Assembly (NCBI GenBank): GCA_004794655.1
Contig: SMMW01000046.1
Span: 4,674,501-4,738,500, forward strand
Reading direction: 5' to 3'
Origin: Marisa cornuarietis
Taxonomy: Eukaryota; Mollusca; Gastropoda; Architaenioglossa; Ampullariidae
Length of the DNA stretch: 64,000 nt
The translations under genes were made by a program, and so were the position numbers. The notes beneath the pieces were generated by a model. The model worked only from the letters and a program-made list of their open reading frames with translations, searched no databases and had not been told where the DNA came from. Of this stretch, positions 13,310 to 26,237 are shown one piece after another (the first letter of the stretch is position 1; each line of letters begins with the position of its first letter).

Positions 13310-15764
13310 CGAGAAAACCACGACATAAGCAATTAGAAATATCTGCGAGTGTAGTCAGTAGCCGGGGCGAGCTGAACCATTTCTTCGACACGAAGTGCAT
13401 ACACCTGTCTGCCTGTTTGTTGAGAGAGTATGCAGGTGTAATTGCACATCAGACGTGCGTACATCTGGATTTATGGGCCCTTATCTGAACCCATTAACCC
13501 GTACAAGACGCGGCAGGTAAGCAAAGCTCGACAGATGTCAAAAGAATGGAGTAGGCAGCAGGTTAGAGCAAGACACGGGGCGGCAGGGAACGTGAGCAGA
13601 ATACCAGGCGATGGCTTTGAAGTAGCTGTAAGTGAAATAGATTCTTTCTGTAGATACCTTCTTTAAAGGTTTGCCCGAGTGCACCATGGCACCTGAACAA
13701 AAGATAGCCCTGTCATTAGTCTATGTAAAAATATAGTTTTTTGTTGTTGTTTGGTTTGTTTTTTTTTAATAGAAAGTACAGGTGGTTGACTTAAATTCTA
13801 ATGACGTCACAAAACGTCACAGCCAGTGCAGGAGCTTGGCACATAAACCACTGAAGTGTGACCCAATCATCGGCATTTTGTGAGGTGGAGGAAAATAAAA
13901 GAATTCTTCACCGGTTTTCACAACCACGATGTGAACTGCGATGTTCAAAGGCTTGTGTCTGTCTTGTATCATAATTATTTGCTCAGATTTGGGTAAATGG
14001 TGCCCTATAATGTCTTAAATTTCCTTCATTGAAAACAAATGGCTGCACACGGGCTGGTGTCCTAATGATGGTTGTTTTTGTTTGCTGATATAGTTGTTGC
14101 CTTACCTTTGATCATAGCTGTTTTGTTTAACTTCTCTCGTGATTTTGACTATCTGTGCTGTCTAGCGTGATTGTTTTTAGATTGTTAGCGCCCATAGCAA
14201 ACACTTTACTCGAATCGTTCGACGACGACGACGATGATGATGATTGTTGTTGTTGTTATTGTTGGGTGAAGTAACATGACGATTTAACATGCTGAAAATA
14301 AGGACAATTAGGGACAAATAAAATTGGTTGGTCGGAATAAGGAAAGGACCTTTTACAAAGAACTTTATAAAAAATTCCAGATTAGAATACACTCAATCGT
14401 TTTTTATTTTTTGTCTTCATACTAGTAGATGACAAAAGTCGTGTAGATAATTCAGTGATACACAGTGAATGTAGGTCTGTGTATGTCTAGGTTCCGCGTC
14501 TAGATTCTTCTCCTCTCATTGGTAGAACCAAGATGCGCAGAAAGTCGGCTTGGGCTCAGGGGTCTTAGGACACGTTGTGGTTGTGTTAATGAGGTTTCAT
14601 CTGTTTGATTATCCCTTTTGAAGCATGCAAATCTCGAGTGTTGAGGCTATCGATCCGAGGTCGTGTGTCCATGACCATCAATCAAAGTTCGGCTTGACTG
14701 GTCGTAACGGGCTAGCCTCTTGCTCCAGATGGTGTTTCTCGCTGTCGCTTAATCAGTCCTCGCCGTTTTGATATCTTTGATGATGACGATGATGATCAGG
14801 ATGATCAAGTATGAAGAAAGAAATTGTCATTATTAGAAAGAAAGGATGTGGCGAGATTTCCGAAGGACGGTGGTTGAAACCTCAACAGATCAACACCGTT
14901 TGTCTGATTCTCACCAAATGTAGTCCTGTTTATTTTGGCTCGATCTGTTTTAGTAGGTAGGTATGGGTATCTCCAGAGAATGTTTACTTTTTCCACATTT
15001 TTTTTTATCCGTTCTAAGATGTTACCGGCGGTTCCAAAAGAAACACCAGCAACACATATTGCGACGTAGATCTTCTACAGTGCTAATATGGACAGCGTGA
15101 CTGGAGTGTCCTTAGTGACGGGGACAGTTATAGACGGTGTAGGCAACGAGGGATAGTGGAACAACCTGGCACTATTGAAGTTTTTTTTTTATCTTTCTCT
15201 TCACTGCAAACGGCTAGAGGCGTCTCTCGACATCCTCCCCGCTCTCCCCGTCCTTTGATCTTCGAGTGAAAGCGCGGTGCACCGACAGTCACCCGAGCGA
15301 AGCTGCGTACCCTGTCTAGTTATTATTAAAAACACACCTGTTCTTATGCCCCACAAAGGGAAGCTTGGATGGCCACAAACATCCGTTAAATAATATTTTA
15401 AACCCTTCTGTTTCTGTAGATAGGACAAAGTAAAAACGTTCTTTGTATGCTGACTAGTGATTTTGCATTAACCTGCAAATTATGTGAGACAATTACAGAG
15501 TCTTTCCACTTAATTTATTTTCTGGAAAGTCAGATGTTATGGAAACAAAGCAAGTAAAAAATTTAACTGCTGCGGGGTTTCGGAAACAAAGTAAGTAAAT
15601 AACAAAGCAAAAATCAGTGGTTTAAAAAATCGAACTGCTAGCGAAACTTTTAACATTTTACCATGTGCCGGTTGTAAAAAGACTGAAAAGCAAGCAATGT
15701 ATTATTTAAAAGATGGCCTACAGATGAGTTAAACAAAAGTCCCTTTCTTGTTTGCGCTGTGTGT

Positions 15765-15996
15765 GTGGGAGAGAGAGAGAGAGTGTGAATGAATGAGTGA
15801 GAGAAAGAGAGAGAGAAAAAAAACGTGTGCAATTTCTTTTATGGTCGGTATGTTTGATGTGATTGAAACTAGGTGTCCTAAATCCCACAATTTTTCAGTT
15901 TAGTTTCCCCTGTGATCGAAATTTTGTTCGCAGCTGAGCTCCACAAAAGTGGAAAATCGTGTCTGGAACAGCCGTTGACACGCACACACACACACA

Positions 15997-16028
<32 letters not shown>

Positions 16029-16330
16029 CACGCACACACACACACAGGTGAAATGGGAGAGCCAGAAGCAGACACAATGTGGAGGACAAACACTGCTCGC
16101 CCGCCGCGGCGTCAAAAGACGGACGTTTGAACAGGACACCGAGAATCGATCTCAGACGCTGGATTTGACACACACAGATTCAGTTGCGATTGGTCGTGCG
16201 TACAGCCACTCGTGCTCGTGATCGAAACCCCTTAAGCGCTTCCAAGATTTTTTTCCCTCGGGTGTGTGCGCTTTTGTCTGCACTCGTGCAAAGAACAGAG
16301 AGGGAAGGAGGGGAGAGAGAGAGAGAGACA
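15765..16330. repeat. GA, CA and CGCA microsatellite cluster
   Basis: There is a (GA)n-rich run at about 15769-15820, a (CA)n/(CGCA)n run at about 15979-16047 with some nine CGCA units in the middle, and another GA run at about 16302-16328. The overlapping ORFs on both strands are the repeat translated (Thr-His or Cys-Val) and are not genes. Confidence 0.8.
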
Positions 16331-16379
16331 ATGCAGGAGCGTGACATACCTTCTTCAGAAATAGTTGCAAATATTTCAT

Positions 16380-19300
16380 AACAAATGTGTGTCGTTCTTG
16401 TTCAAAATTGTCTTTTATTGCAGCCCCTTATTTGGATTTCATCTACTGGTTAGTCTACTGTTCTGTACCTGTGGGCATTTTGCTAGCTCGCTGTTGACAA
16501 TTCTGGAAGCTGTTTTCATCTGATCGTGGTGTTCTGTGCTGCTTGTCGGTCGCTCTCTCTGTTTCTTGAAATTCGCAAGGTTTGCCCAGTGCCACAAATA
16601 TTTACATAGAGCTGGCTGGCTGTGTTTTAGACATGGTGCCGTTCCAACCAAGACGCCCTTTTGACTCCTGAAGTAAACTGTGCCATCGCCATGCAAGCAA
16701 ATTGTGCCATTACCCGGTACACAAAACGGACCATACATCTGCACCTAGGAAGTCGTTAGAAGCCGCTGGAAGCTGTAGGAAGTCGTTTCCGAAATTACCA
16801 TTCGACAAAACTAATTCCCAATTCGACCCCATCAGTCAGCAGCTAACACGATGTCAAGCGGGGGATGATTAGTGATGACACCTGATGGGTTAACGATGAT
16901 GCAGTCTCTCTGATAGAAGAGAAGGGAGAGAGGTAATAAAGAAATGTAAAACAAAGGGAAGTGAAAACTAAAAAGAAATGAAAGCGGCGGAAGCAAAGAA
17001 AGGGAGATAAAAAGTATGAAGATTTGTTATCGTCACCAGTAGGGGGAGGTAAGTGGACAAGAGCGGAAGTCGTCTGCTCCTCGGGGATTCAGATCACTGA
17101 ACTTACGTTTTCATTTTAGACATATTATTTTATCAAATCTGTGATCTGTTATAAGACATTTTAATAGTTCGTCTTGCAAATATGTCGTTTCCATTCAGAA
17201 TCGAAGGTTTTTCAGCAAATATTTTGCAATGTCAGTCGATTGCTCACTGTCACAGTCGTTGTTCAGATGCTCCCATTTTGAAACAGTAAGTAAATATTCA
17301 GCTCGTGTTTTCTGCGGATTCTTCTTTCGGTGCACGTTCGAAATGATGTGACCGTCAAGGATTTGGATTGAATACAGTGTCTTCCCAGCGCCCCACTGAC
17401 GACGCCCCTTTAATATGAATTGATTGTGTAAAGTCAGTTCCTTGAGGAGGATGTCACACAAAATAAAATCGTCTAATCACCGATGGAACTTTGGACCACA
17501 TATTACTAAACATCAGAGGTTCAAAAATTTAAGTAATATATGGAAATGTTTTTTTTAAATCAAGCTCAGATCACTTAGTCGCCATGTCTTACTTTTTTTT
17601 TTTTTTAAAGTAACCGAACCTTTACGCAGTTCAGCTCATTCATTCATTTCCTTGTCCGATACTGACTAACATAAAGCGGTCAGCCCATAATGGACCTTGG
17701 AGGTATGAGACAGACAAGTCTCACTACACAGGTTTTCTTTCTGTATAGGGGTCGTGTAGAGTATTCGGAAATTAGTTTCCCGAACACCAGTCAGTTGTGA
17801 GACCAAGTACGAGTAGAGATCCACGGTTTCCAAGTCTAAGAAAATACAAAATTATAATCTAGTTAGTCCCTGCGCCAGACAAGGCCCCCCATCCACTGAC
17901 CAATCCCTGAAGAGTTTTCAGCTGCTGAGAGTAACGACTCTAGAAGCAGACAGCTATCAATCCACGGGAGGAGGTGGGGGGGGGGGGAGAGTCCGCTGTG
18001 ACACCTGTGAACCCTGTGACACCTGTGAGCCTGTGACACCTGTGAACCTGTGATACCTGTGAGCCTGTGACACATGTGAACCTGTTGGCTTTATAGAGTC
18101 TGGACGCTGGCAGCTTGAGGCGTCGCCCTTAGATGTGTTTTGCTTTGACTACTTTCAAGATTATGCGTTTGCTGAGTGAGGAAAAAAAATGATCGTTTAC
18201 TCGATGGAGGCCGTTGTTTACAGACAATAAAACTGGCTTCGCGAGCCTGTAAGCGATACGCGATTACTAGACAAGCGGCTTAGTGGCCATCATCCAAGAC
18301 CCGGCTGCCATGGAGAAGCCAACTCGACAGTTTCGTGAAGATGAGGCTTCCCCACCCCCCGTGCCCGCCATAAGACCATGGAGCTACATAAATATGTAAC
18401 TCTGTGATGTTGATGTAACTCTGTGATAAGACAACGTGGACGGCGTGGCGCTGCGTTGATCAACAGCGACGACGGATGCTGGGAGAATCTGCATGTTGTT
18501 TGTCCGCACGTGCACCATGCCGAACATGCAGGGTTTCCTTTAAATATTCATTTTTGTTTTGTGTTCATTTTGTTCCTGTTTTCGCGAGTCGTTAGCGAAA
18601 GGAAGGGAATAGTAGCCTTTTAATATCAGGGTATGACTTTAACATTTACCCGCGCAACGGTCTTGGTTGTGAGGCTTGATAATTGTCTCCTACACGTTGT
18701 CAACTGTCAGGCAGCACACGTGTGTGTGTGTGTGTGAGAGAGAGAGAGAATTGTATAATATGTGTGTGACTGTCTTGCAAGTAGATGCATGTGTATGTGT
18801 GTGCGTGTGTGTTTCTGAGAGAGAAAAAGACTTGTATATGCATGTTACATGCGCGCGCATTGGTATGTGACTGACTTGCAGGTAGATGTGTGTGTGTGTG
18901 TGTTGCACATGGCTTACAGACCTAGTGAGAGAAATGCCTTCAGGCTTTCAGGTGTCACGTAGAATGGAGTTGCCAGGTGGTTATATATGAGCTGTCAACT
19001 TCCATCTAAGGGAAAGCAGACTTATTTTTGTTGTTTTCTCCACTGCGCTCTTTTTATTTATTATTTCATCCTTCGTGTGGTCGGTTTCAGATCTCACCTG
19101 AGACCCCCTTCCTTTATTTCTGGATGTGCCACCTGATGACTAGGGTGGAATCAGCTCGTCGTGAGACAAAGCCCCAGTTGTTCTTTTGGCGCACAACACC
19201 AACCATCTCCTCCTCATCGGTGTTCGGTTGACAGCCACCACCCGTGCCTTCAAGCCCACCTACCCGTAAAGCGAGGATGGCCTTGACTGGGTGGAGGGTG

Positions 19301-19600
19301 TGTCATCAACTCGGGAGCCCCGCCGTCTGTCAGTCAGGTTGGCGCCGTGATGTAGCCTTGTAATCGATGGCTTAGCGCGAGGCATGTGCCCTATCCTTTA
19401 CTGCTCATCGCCAATCTGCCGCAGCTTCCTGCTGCTGCGTCGCCGCACGTTGTCGCAGACAACAGCAGCAGCAGCTGTTGCCGCAACCAGAGGAGATTAC
19501 TTTCGTCGCTCGTGCACTCGCGCGCACACCCTCTTCAGCAGCTGGCTCGCACTATTTTGCAGCAGCGGCGCGGAAAATTGTTGCCGGTATGGCGTACATC
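16380..19600. other. Noncoding interval, 16.4-19.6 kb
   Basis: No exon could be supported. It contains poly-T runs near 17590, a 17-bp minisatellite (annotated separately), GT/GA microsatellites at 18718-18750, 18789-18815 and 18885-18903, and a SINE-tail-like motif near 19345. The longest ORFs have no recognisable domain. Confidence 0.5.
17995..18085. repeat. 17-bp minisatellite carrying CACCTG E-boxes
   Basis: About five units of cctgtgacacctgtgaR follow each other with few changes. Three units keep CACCTG, one has TACCTG and one CACATG. CACCTG is the core bound by ZEB/Snail-type and some bHLH factors. Whether anything binds here is unknown. Confidence 0.8.
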
Positions 19601-21365
19601 ACTCCTAAATGGATAAGGTAGGTATGTAAGATGTAGGGTGTGTGTGCGTGCGTGTGTGTGCGTGCGTGCGTGTGTGTTTGTGAGGGGAACGAGAAAGAAA
19701 GAGAGTGGCTTGTAAAGAGAAAGTCAAACTATAGTGGGAATGAGTGAAAGATAAATAAAATAAAAATAATAACTCGTGAACATTTTGCGTAACATTTTCC
19801 ACTGATGACGACGACGACGATGCTGCTGCTGTTGTTGATAATGATCGGCTGCATAATGCGACAACTTCTTTCTTTTATCTCTTTGTATGTTTTTTTCTTT
19901 ATTTATTTCGCTTGGGCATTTTTTTTAGTGGTTTTGTTTGATATTTACCGGAAGTGTACTGCATTTTACACATCGTTTCTTAAAATGGCTGGTCGATGTT
20001 TTTTACGATGTGTTTCGCCCCACCCACAATTCTGGCGAGTCCTTCGCTTTCGTTGCGTCGATGTTCTTTGTTTGTTAACGTTTGATAACTGCCTAGACTA
20101 CCTCTGGTCAAACTGCGTGCGCGTCTCTTCAGATGTAACCCCACCCCCACCCCCTTTCTCGGCGGTTTTGTCCACCCGTGTGTTGCGCCTGACTGCTGGG
20201 TGGGATTTACGAGGTTTGTGTGCCATTGCACCCATGCTTCAAGTCGTCTTGCGCAACAGACGATCAGTTTAATGTATTTTAAAGAGACACGAACGATTAG
20301 ACAACTCTGTCGAGACAGCGACCGTTGGATTTCTCTACATGCGCCTGTTGGGAACGACTGTGTCTAAAAGAGTAAAAAAAAATCTGAAGTAAACAACCCC
20401 ATCCCCACCGATTTCCCCTCACCTGTTAGTTTATGGCGGTGCTTAATCCCCGGGCTACGTAACCTAATGGTTTGAATCTCACCACAATGCAGACATGCGT
20501 CAATAAATTTTGAAAAAAGTAAACGTGGCCTTTAATACAGGCCCCAGCAACTGCGCACCTGCACCGTCTTGGTAGTTGTGAGCAGTTGTAGACTGAGGGC
20601 CGTCAGTAGATCGTACGCACTGTGGGATTTACTGTCCGAATGCATTCGCTGCACCTACGGAGGCGATAGGAGGGGGGGGGGTGTCCGTCTCTAAGTCAAG
20701 TAAGAAAGCGCAGTTGACGCCCCGCGCGACTCCTAGGAAACGTAATTGCCGCGGTGAGCTGTGTGCACCCAATCGGCTGTCAGAGGTCAGAGGTCGACAG
20801 CTATTACCTCTCACTGAGAGGAGATGGCTTACGCCAGGAATTGCTGTTTTGGGTTTTTTGTTTTGTTTTTTTCTAACGCTCTCCAGAGTCGCTTCGATGG
20901 CTGGATAACATTCTCCACACGAAACCAACAGTTAACGGACACTTTTTTTTTTTTTGGTTTTTAAAGTAACCTTTGTGCTTTCGGCTCGGGGCTTTCATCA
21001 AGTGGAGGGTTTTGCTGGAGGATCGGGAGAGTTGAAGGGGGACGTGGGATGTCGCTATGCGCTAAAAAAAAAAAAAAAAAAAGTTTCTTGTCGATTTTCG
21101 TGAAGTGGAGTTGACCAACACATCAATTAGTGCAAATTAATTATTAGAAAGAACGCAGTCTTTGTGATATTAGCTGATGGTGATGGTTCGTTAGGTGTCC
21201 AAACATGTGTGTCTGTAGTTTTTGTAGAGAATGGCTGAGCTTTTAGCGTAAATGGTTATCGACAGGAAAATAGGTCTGGAATAAGAGCCTAGTCCCGAAT
21301 GAAAGTGGAAAGAAGAGAGCTGAATTAAGAGAGTACACATATGGATATTAAAATTTCGATAGAAA

Positions 21366-21413
<48 letters not shown>

Positions 21414-24000
21414 CGCAAGAGGCCGTACACGCACGCACACTTCCGCACGTGTGTAACTATTAAAAACAAAGATTTGGTGGTTAGTGTGTTTTGCTTCCAC
21501 TAAAGCAGCAACTACACTAAATGTATTGTCTAGTGCTCTTAGTTTTTATGTGAACATTTCCTCTGCAGCCAATGGCACTGATATTTTTTTTTAAATCTCT
21601 GGATCGTATACGTACGGCCTTGATTTGTTCTGATATTTTATCTTTTTTTCTTTATTCCTTTTAGAGAAGAATTCCTCCGCATTAAAAGCATCCACGTTTC
21701 TTTTTTCAGTTTCAGAGTCGACCCGACTATCGGCGTTGGAGAAAAAGTGAGCCACAGGTAAGTTTTCTGGTCGCAGTTTGGATGTTGTTATCGTCATTGC
21801 TGAGGTTTGACATTATTATCGTCGTTAACGCCGTGCTGCCGACCCAACTCCTTACCCAAACGTCCCAAACAAAACTAAAACCTTAAGAACAACTACAGCG
21901 TCGTTAAAGAGAGGAGAACTCCACCAACAGAAACTACAATCTGTTGTAGCATCAATAGTTGTAGTAAGACGAATCGCCATTCACACACCACTGCCATGTC
22001 ATCAGGAGCTGTATTCATGGAGCAAGGGTACTTCGTTGTCTCTACAGTAATGAGTAGGTGTCCAGACTTCCCGATGTTGCCCCGCGCCTGAAGCTAAAGT
22101 GACATAAAGCAATATCCGCTGAGTCTGGACAGTCCATCGTACATATAGTTTTACTTAATGTCTCCATTTTGCATCTCCTTAATACCTTATCCTTAAATCC
22201 CTTATCATGAATACGGTCCCAGGTGGGTAGCCAGCCATCATGTCGGCAGGACGGACATACGTCACGTTTGTACTACAGGTCATCGTAGAAGACGGTAACA
22301 CGCGTCATCACACCATGTGACTTACTGTTGTAGCCTCACATCCTTTTCCTATTCCCTGCCTCTATTTTAAGCTCTCGACTAGAGCGCAATAATACAAACG
22401 TTATGGCAGAACTTCATTTGATTAAATTGAGTCAACAGGTGTTTATTTATCTTCAACAAAAAAAGTATTGGTTGAAGGGTTCAGTAGAAGTGGGGAGGGT
22501 TCACTAATAGCAGTAATCTTAACCTAAGGTGTCAAAAAAACGTGTTTGTACTTTCACATAAGTACTGTCTCTCGCTCGCGCTCCGTATTTTCTACAATGG
22601 CGCCGACTTGGTAAAGTTGTTTTTTCTTGCTCACCTCCCTTTTCATTATACGCCTCACTGCTCGTTTAAAACATTCACCTGTCGATATCTTTTTTTCACG
22701 TTTGCCTCACTGACTGCGCTCAAGCGCATCTATCAGCAGGACAGTGGCTTCATTGTGGGAAGTTGTGGTGTCGTGTGGCGAGAGACAGAATGGCGCTCCG
22801 TCTGAGAGAGTCGTGAGAGAATAAATCAATACGTCGTTTAATATTCGTGACAGGACAATGATTTTTCAGGGGAAAACGGTTCGGATATGCAATTTCCATC
22901 TATCTGTGTGTGAAATTTCGAGTGTCAGAGCACCAGAGAGAGAGAGAGAGAGGGGGGGGGCGAGAGATAAAACGGGGGAGAAGTCAAGAACGAGAGAGAG
23001 ATAGAAAGATGGTGATATACTTGACTAACTTTCGATGCGACTTGGACTTGGACGACTTGGTGTGCTGATAACTGTATTTTAAATGACTGTATTAATTTAT
23101 GTGTACATGTTCTTTCTGTGTGTATATGTTCTGTGAATTATTGTATTATTTTATATGCATTCTATGTTTCCTGTATTTTTCCATTATGGCATTAAAATCT
23201 CAAAAGTATAATAATAGAAGCCGCTAAGAACACAATACCATATAAAATGATGCTAATATGAGCCTTCAACACGTAAAAAAAAAATTTTTCGATGTGACTC
23301 GATTAGAAGCAAGAATTCTCAATGAAGGAGGAGAGCACTTCAAAGGCTACAAAGTTTTTTTAAAATTTTTGTTTATTTACGATTTTCTGTCGTGAATTGT
23401 AAAGTTGTTTTTTTATGTCACTGAGTATGTTGATATATCTGCTGCTCTGTCGTTGTTGTCATCAGGGAAATACTTTGGTGATAGTAGACGGCGACAGAAG
23501 AATATCAGTGGGCACACACTGAATTATCATCGACTGAGTCTTCCGTTTTGTTTCTGATTTTTTTTTTTTCGCTGTATGCTTTTTTTCGCATCTTCAGTCG
23601 ATGTTCCGTCACGCAACGTTGTTTTGGAAAGTACGCACACGTGCGACTACGTTCACGCGCCCAAGCACACACACGCACTTACACACACAAGTCTCTCTCT
23701 CTCATACACACACACGTCTCTCTCTCACACACACACTAGACACACACACACACTAGACACACACACACACACACACACACACATGTCAGTCACACCTAAC
23801 AAAGCGGGTATATCTCCGGGAGGTGGAGGGGTGGAACTGTTTTGCTTAGTGTCGTGTCACGCCACCTGCAGAAGTCCAGTGCAGTATCATCAATTCAGGT
23901 ATCGCTTGTGATTGATGGGTAGGTCACTGTCGTCGCCATGACATCCGTAACATCGTAGTCTCGAGACAAAGGACGGAAGCCAGTATCACACTAAGAAAAC
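19600..24000. other. Noncoding interval with microsatellites, 19.6-24 kb
   Basis: No supported exon. It holds a GT/GC run at 19629-19682, a GAC-to-CTG triplet run near 19806-19840, a (TG)22 tract at 21369-21412, GA runs at 22934-22965, and CA/CTCT tracts at about 23660-23783. The ORFs from 19805 (155 codons) and 23576 are hydrophobic or repeat-derived and have no domain I recognise. Confidence 0.45.
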
Positions 24001-24439
24001 AAACATGGCGGCCCTGACCTCAGTCCCAACACTTATTAATCTCAATAACTCTTCAGTCTTAATACTTGTTACTCAAATGTTACAATGTTCCTGCGTGTTC
24101 AGGTCAAACGCAAACATTGACTTCTGGGGTACTGTGGGTACACTTATGATGTAACTCTACCACCCACGTTAACAGAATTCTGCAGGGGAACGTTACATAC
24201 AATTCTCACCCGTCAATCGCTCAAACCTCGACACACAGCTCACAAGCCCCCATCCCTGTTATTCTCCGAGCAAAAGACTTAACGACGTGTGACAAAATAC
24301 AAAAATAAAGATTTATTATACAAATTATGCAAACACATACATCCAAAACGTTTACTAATTTAAACGAGGTCCCAATACTTTCCGTGCTGTCTGTACTTCT
24401 AATGTTACAGCGCTGTTAATTCCTGTCAAACCGCTGTTC

Positions 24440-24555
24440 ACTCTTATATACCTGCACACATCAGCTTACCTCTGGCAGCTGCTACTGCTGTTGGCTGCAG
24501 AGCCGTGATGTAACCTTAGTTGCTGACATGACGTGAAACTCAACCAACCAACCAC
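24440..24555 (+). mobile_element. SINE 3' end with (AACC)n tail
   Basis: The motif tgatgtaaccttagttgctg (from about 24509) is followed by a near copy of the tail and then by aaccaaccaacc. A second copy of the motif occurs at 34975-35009 and a weaker one near 19345. Interspersed copies with a simple tail are what SINE 3' ends look like. The 5' head is not identifiable here. Confidence 0.5.
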
Positions 24556-24559
24556 TAGC

Positions 24560-26163
24560 TCTCCTACTGCAAATCCCTCCTACGTCTCAGTCTCTACACG
24601 TTGTAAGTTCATGCTTGTGATGAGATGAGTAGCAGGTCTCCTGGCGACAGTCGCGGCACACCGATGGCTTTCCTCTCGAAGTGTCCCATCCGACTGTTCG
24701 TCGTCACCTCCCTAGTCAGTCCTCCAGCCACATCAGAGAGGGACGACTGCTCCCCCAGCAGATACACGGATACCGAGCGCTGTCCCAGTCCAGGGATGTA
24801 CACGTGGCTTCTTCGACGACTGCTTACTCACGTGACTGCTCTGTTCCACAGCCCACAGTGGTACGCGCTGGGATGAGCAATGCCACCTACAGCCTTCGAC
24901 CAAGCACTACCTCGATGAGACGTAACTCTTGACCATTAGCCCCCTCCCCCACGTGTCATCCTTGTAAGTCCTTGCAGTCAGGTGCGAAAAAACCCTCAGG
25001 TGTCTCTGTCTAGCCGTCAGTCGTGCCCGTCGAAACGTCTGGTTGGCCACAGACACCTTTGCTGACCAGTTGGTCACGCTTGTTCAGCTCTAGCCATTTC
25101 AGGCCATCTACTTCACACCGTGTTCTGTAACCTGCTACACCCCCCCCCACCTTTAGTTACTGGCTTAACATTAACTCTATGCGATTTTGCCCTACTTAAG
25201 GATATCACATGACATTGGATTTGTTTATCTGGGGTTTTGTTTGTATATAATTGCTTGTTTGTTTGTTGCTGGACGTCTTTTGTTGTCACTTAGCCACAAA
25301 TTGACTTTTATTTTGGCCAAGACCGACTAACTGGACGCATTACTTGTGCGCAGTAAATTACTATGGCGTCACTGGGAAAGTTCATCGTGAGTTTCAATAC
25401 TAGTTCAGGGTGAGTTCAACTGATCTACGTCCACTGGGTTGCATTACCAACGACAAATGCCAGTGTTAAAAGCCTCAGCAGGTGGCAGTCAATAGTCGAG
25501 CTCCAGCACCAGGTGCGCTCTGCACCTTCCTGTCTTTACAACGCTCTTCAGAGCGAGACTATAGAACAGTCAACTGTAGCCACTAGGTTTTTGCAGGCTT
25601 ATCAACCGCAAGGCTTTGTACTCGACCTGATTGTCCCACCCTTTCACCAGCCACCACCTTCCTTGCATAAAGTACCACAGGCACATATCGCGGTGCACAC
25701 CTGTGGCACTCTTCCCCCTCCTCCCACCTGTCCGATCAGACTGCACTATCTTTAGACCCGGATGTGCTTGTAATCTTCCAGCATCGGAGCCTGTTGGATC
25801 ACGTGACAAGCTTCGGCAATCCAGTATTTGTAAACCATGCCTGTGGCTTACCTTAAAGAAGGTTGTTGGTATGAAATTACTTTTGAAATATGACAAAAAA
25901 GGCTTCACGCAAAAGATGCCAACGGCATATGTATTCCACAGATGGTAAGAGTATGGGTAGTGGTGGCGAATGTATTTTTACCACAAAGTTCTGCCACTGA
26001 CCTGTTCTACGCACGTGCGACCGAGCAACCCAACGCGGTCGTCAACTATCAAACTTTGATCTCGGCCAAGCATTTTCTCTGCTCAATCATTCTGCCGAAG
26101 CAAAAACTAGAAAAAAGTCCCAACATTCTTATGCACGCTTTTCGAGTTAGCACGCACGTACGC

Positions 26164-26237
<74 letters not shown>

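Larger units (their letters stand above)
6200..15700. other. CpG-rich noncoding interval, first part
   Basis: No exon with conserved protein similarity is seen on either strand. Contents are simple-sequence tracts: a poly-G run at about 7245-7254, a CG/CA run at 11308-11352, (GT)n at 11901-11918 and 12351-12366, a perfect 20-bp tandem duplication at 13269-13309, and GAC/GAT/TTG triplet runs at 14220-14265. The ORFs of up to about 145 codons end abruptly, lack splice support, and look like chance ORFs in GC-richer DNA. Confidence 0.5.

Noticed and set aside
24120..24610. A possible solo LTR on the minus strand (a TATATAAG box and AATAAA at LTR-like spacing)
   Set aside because: No matching TG...CA ends with target duplication, no primer-binding site, and the segment contains a plus-strand SINE tail with an AACC run.
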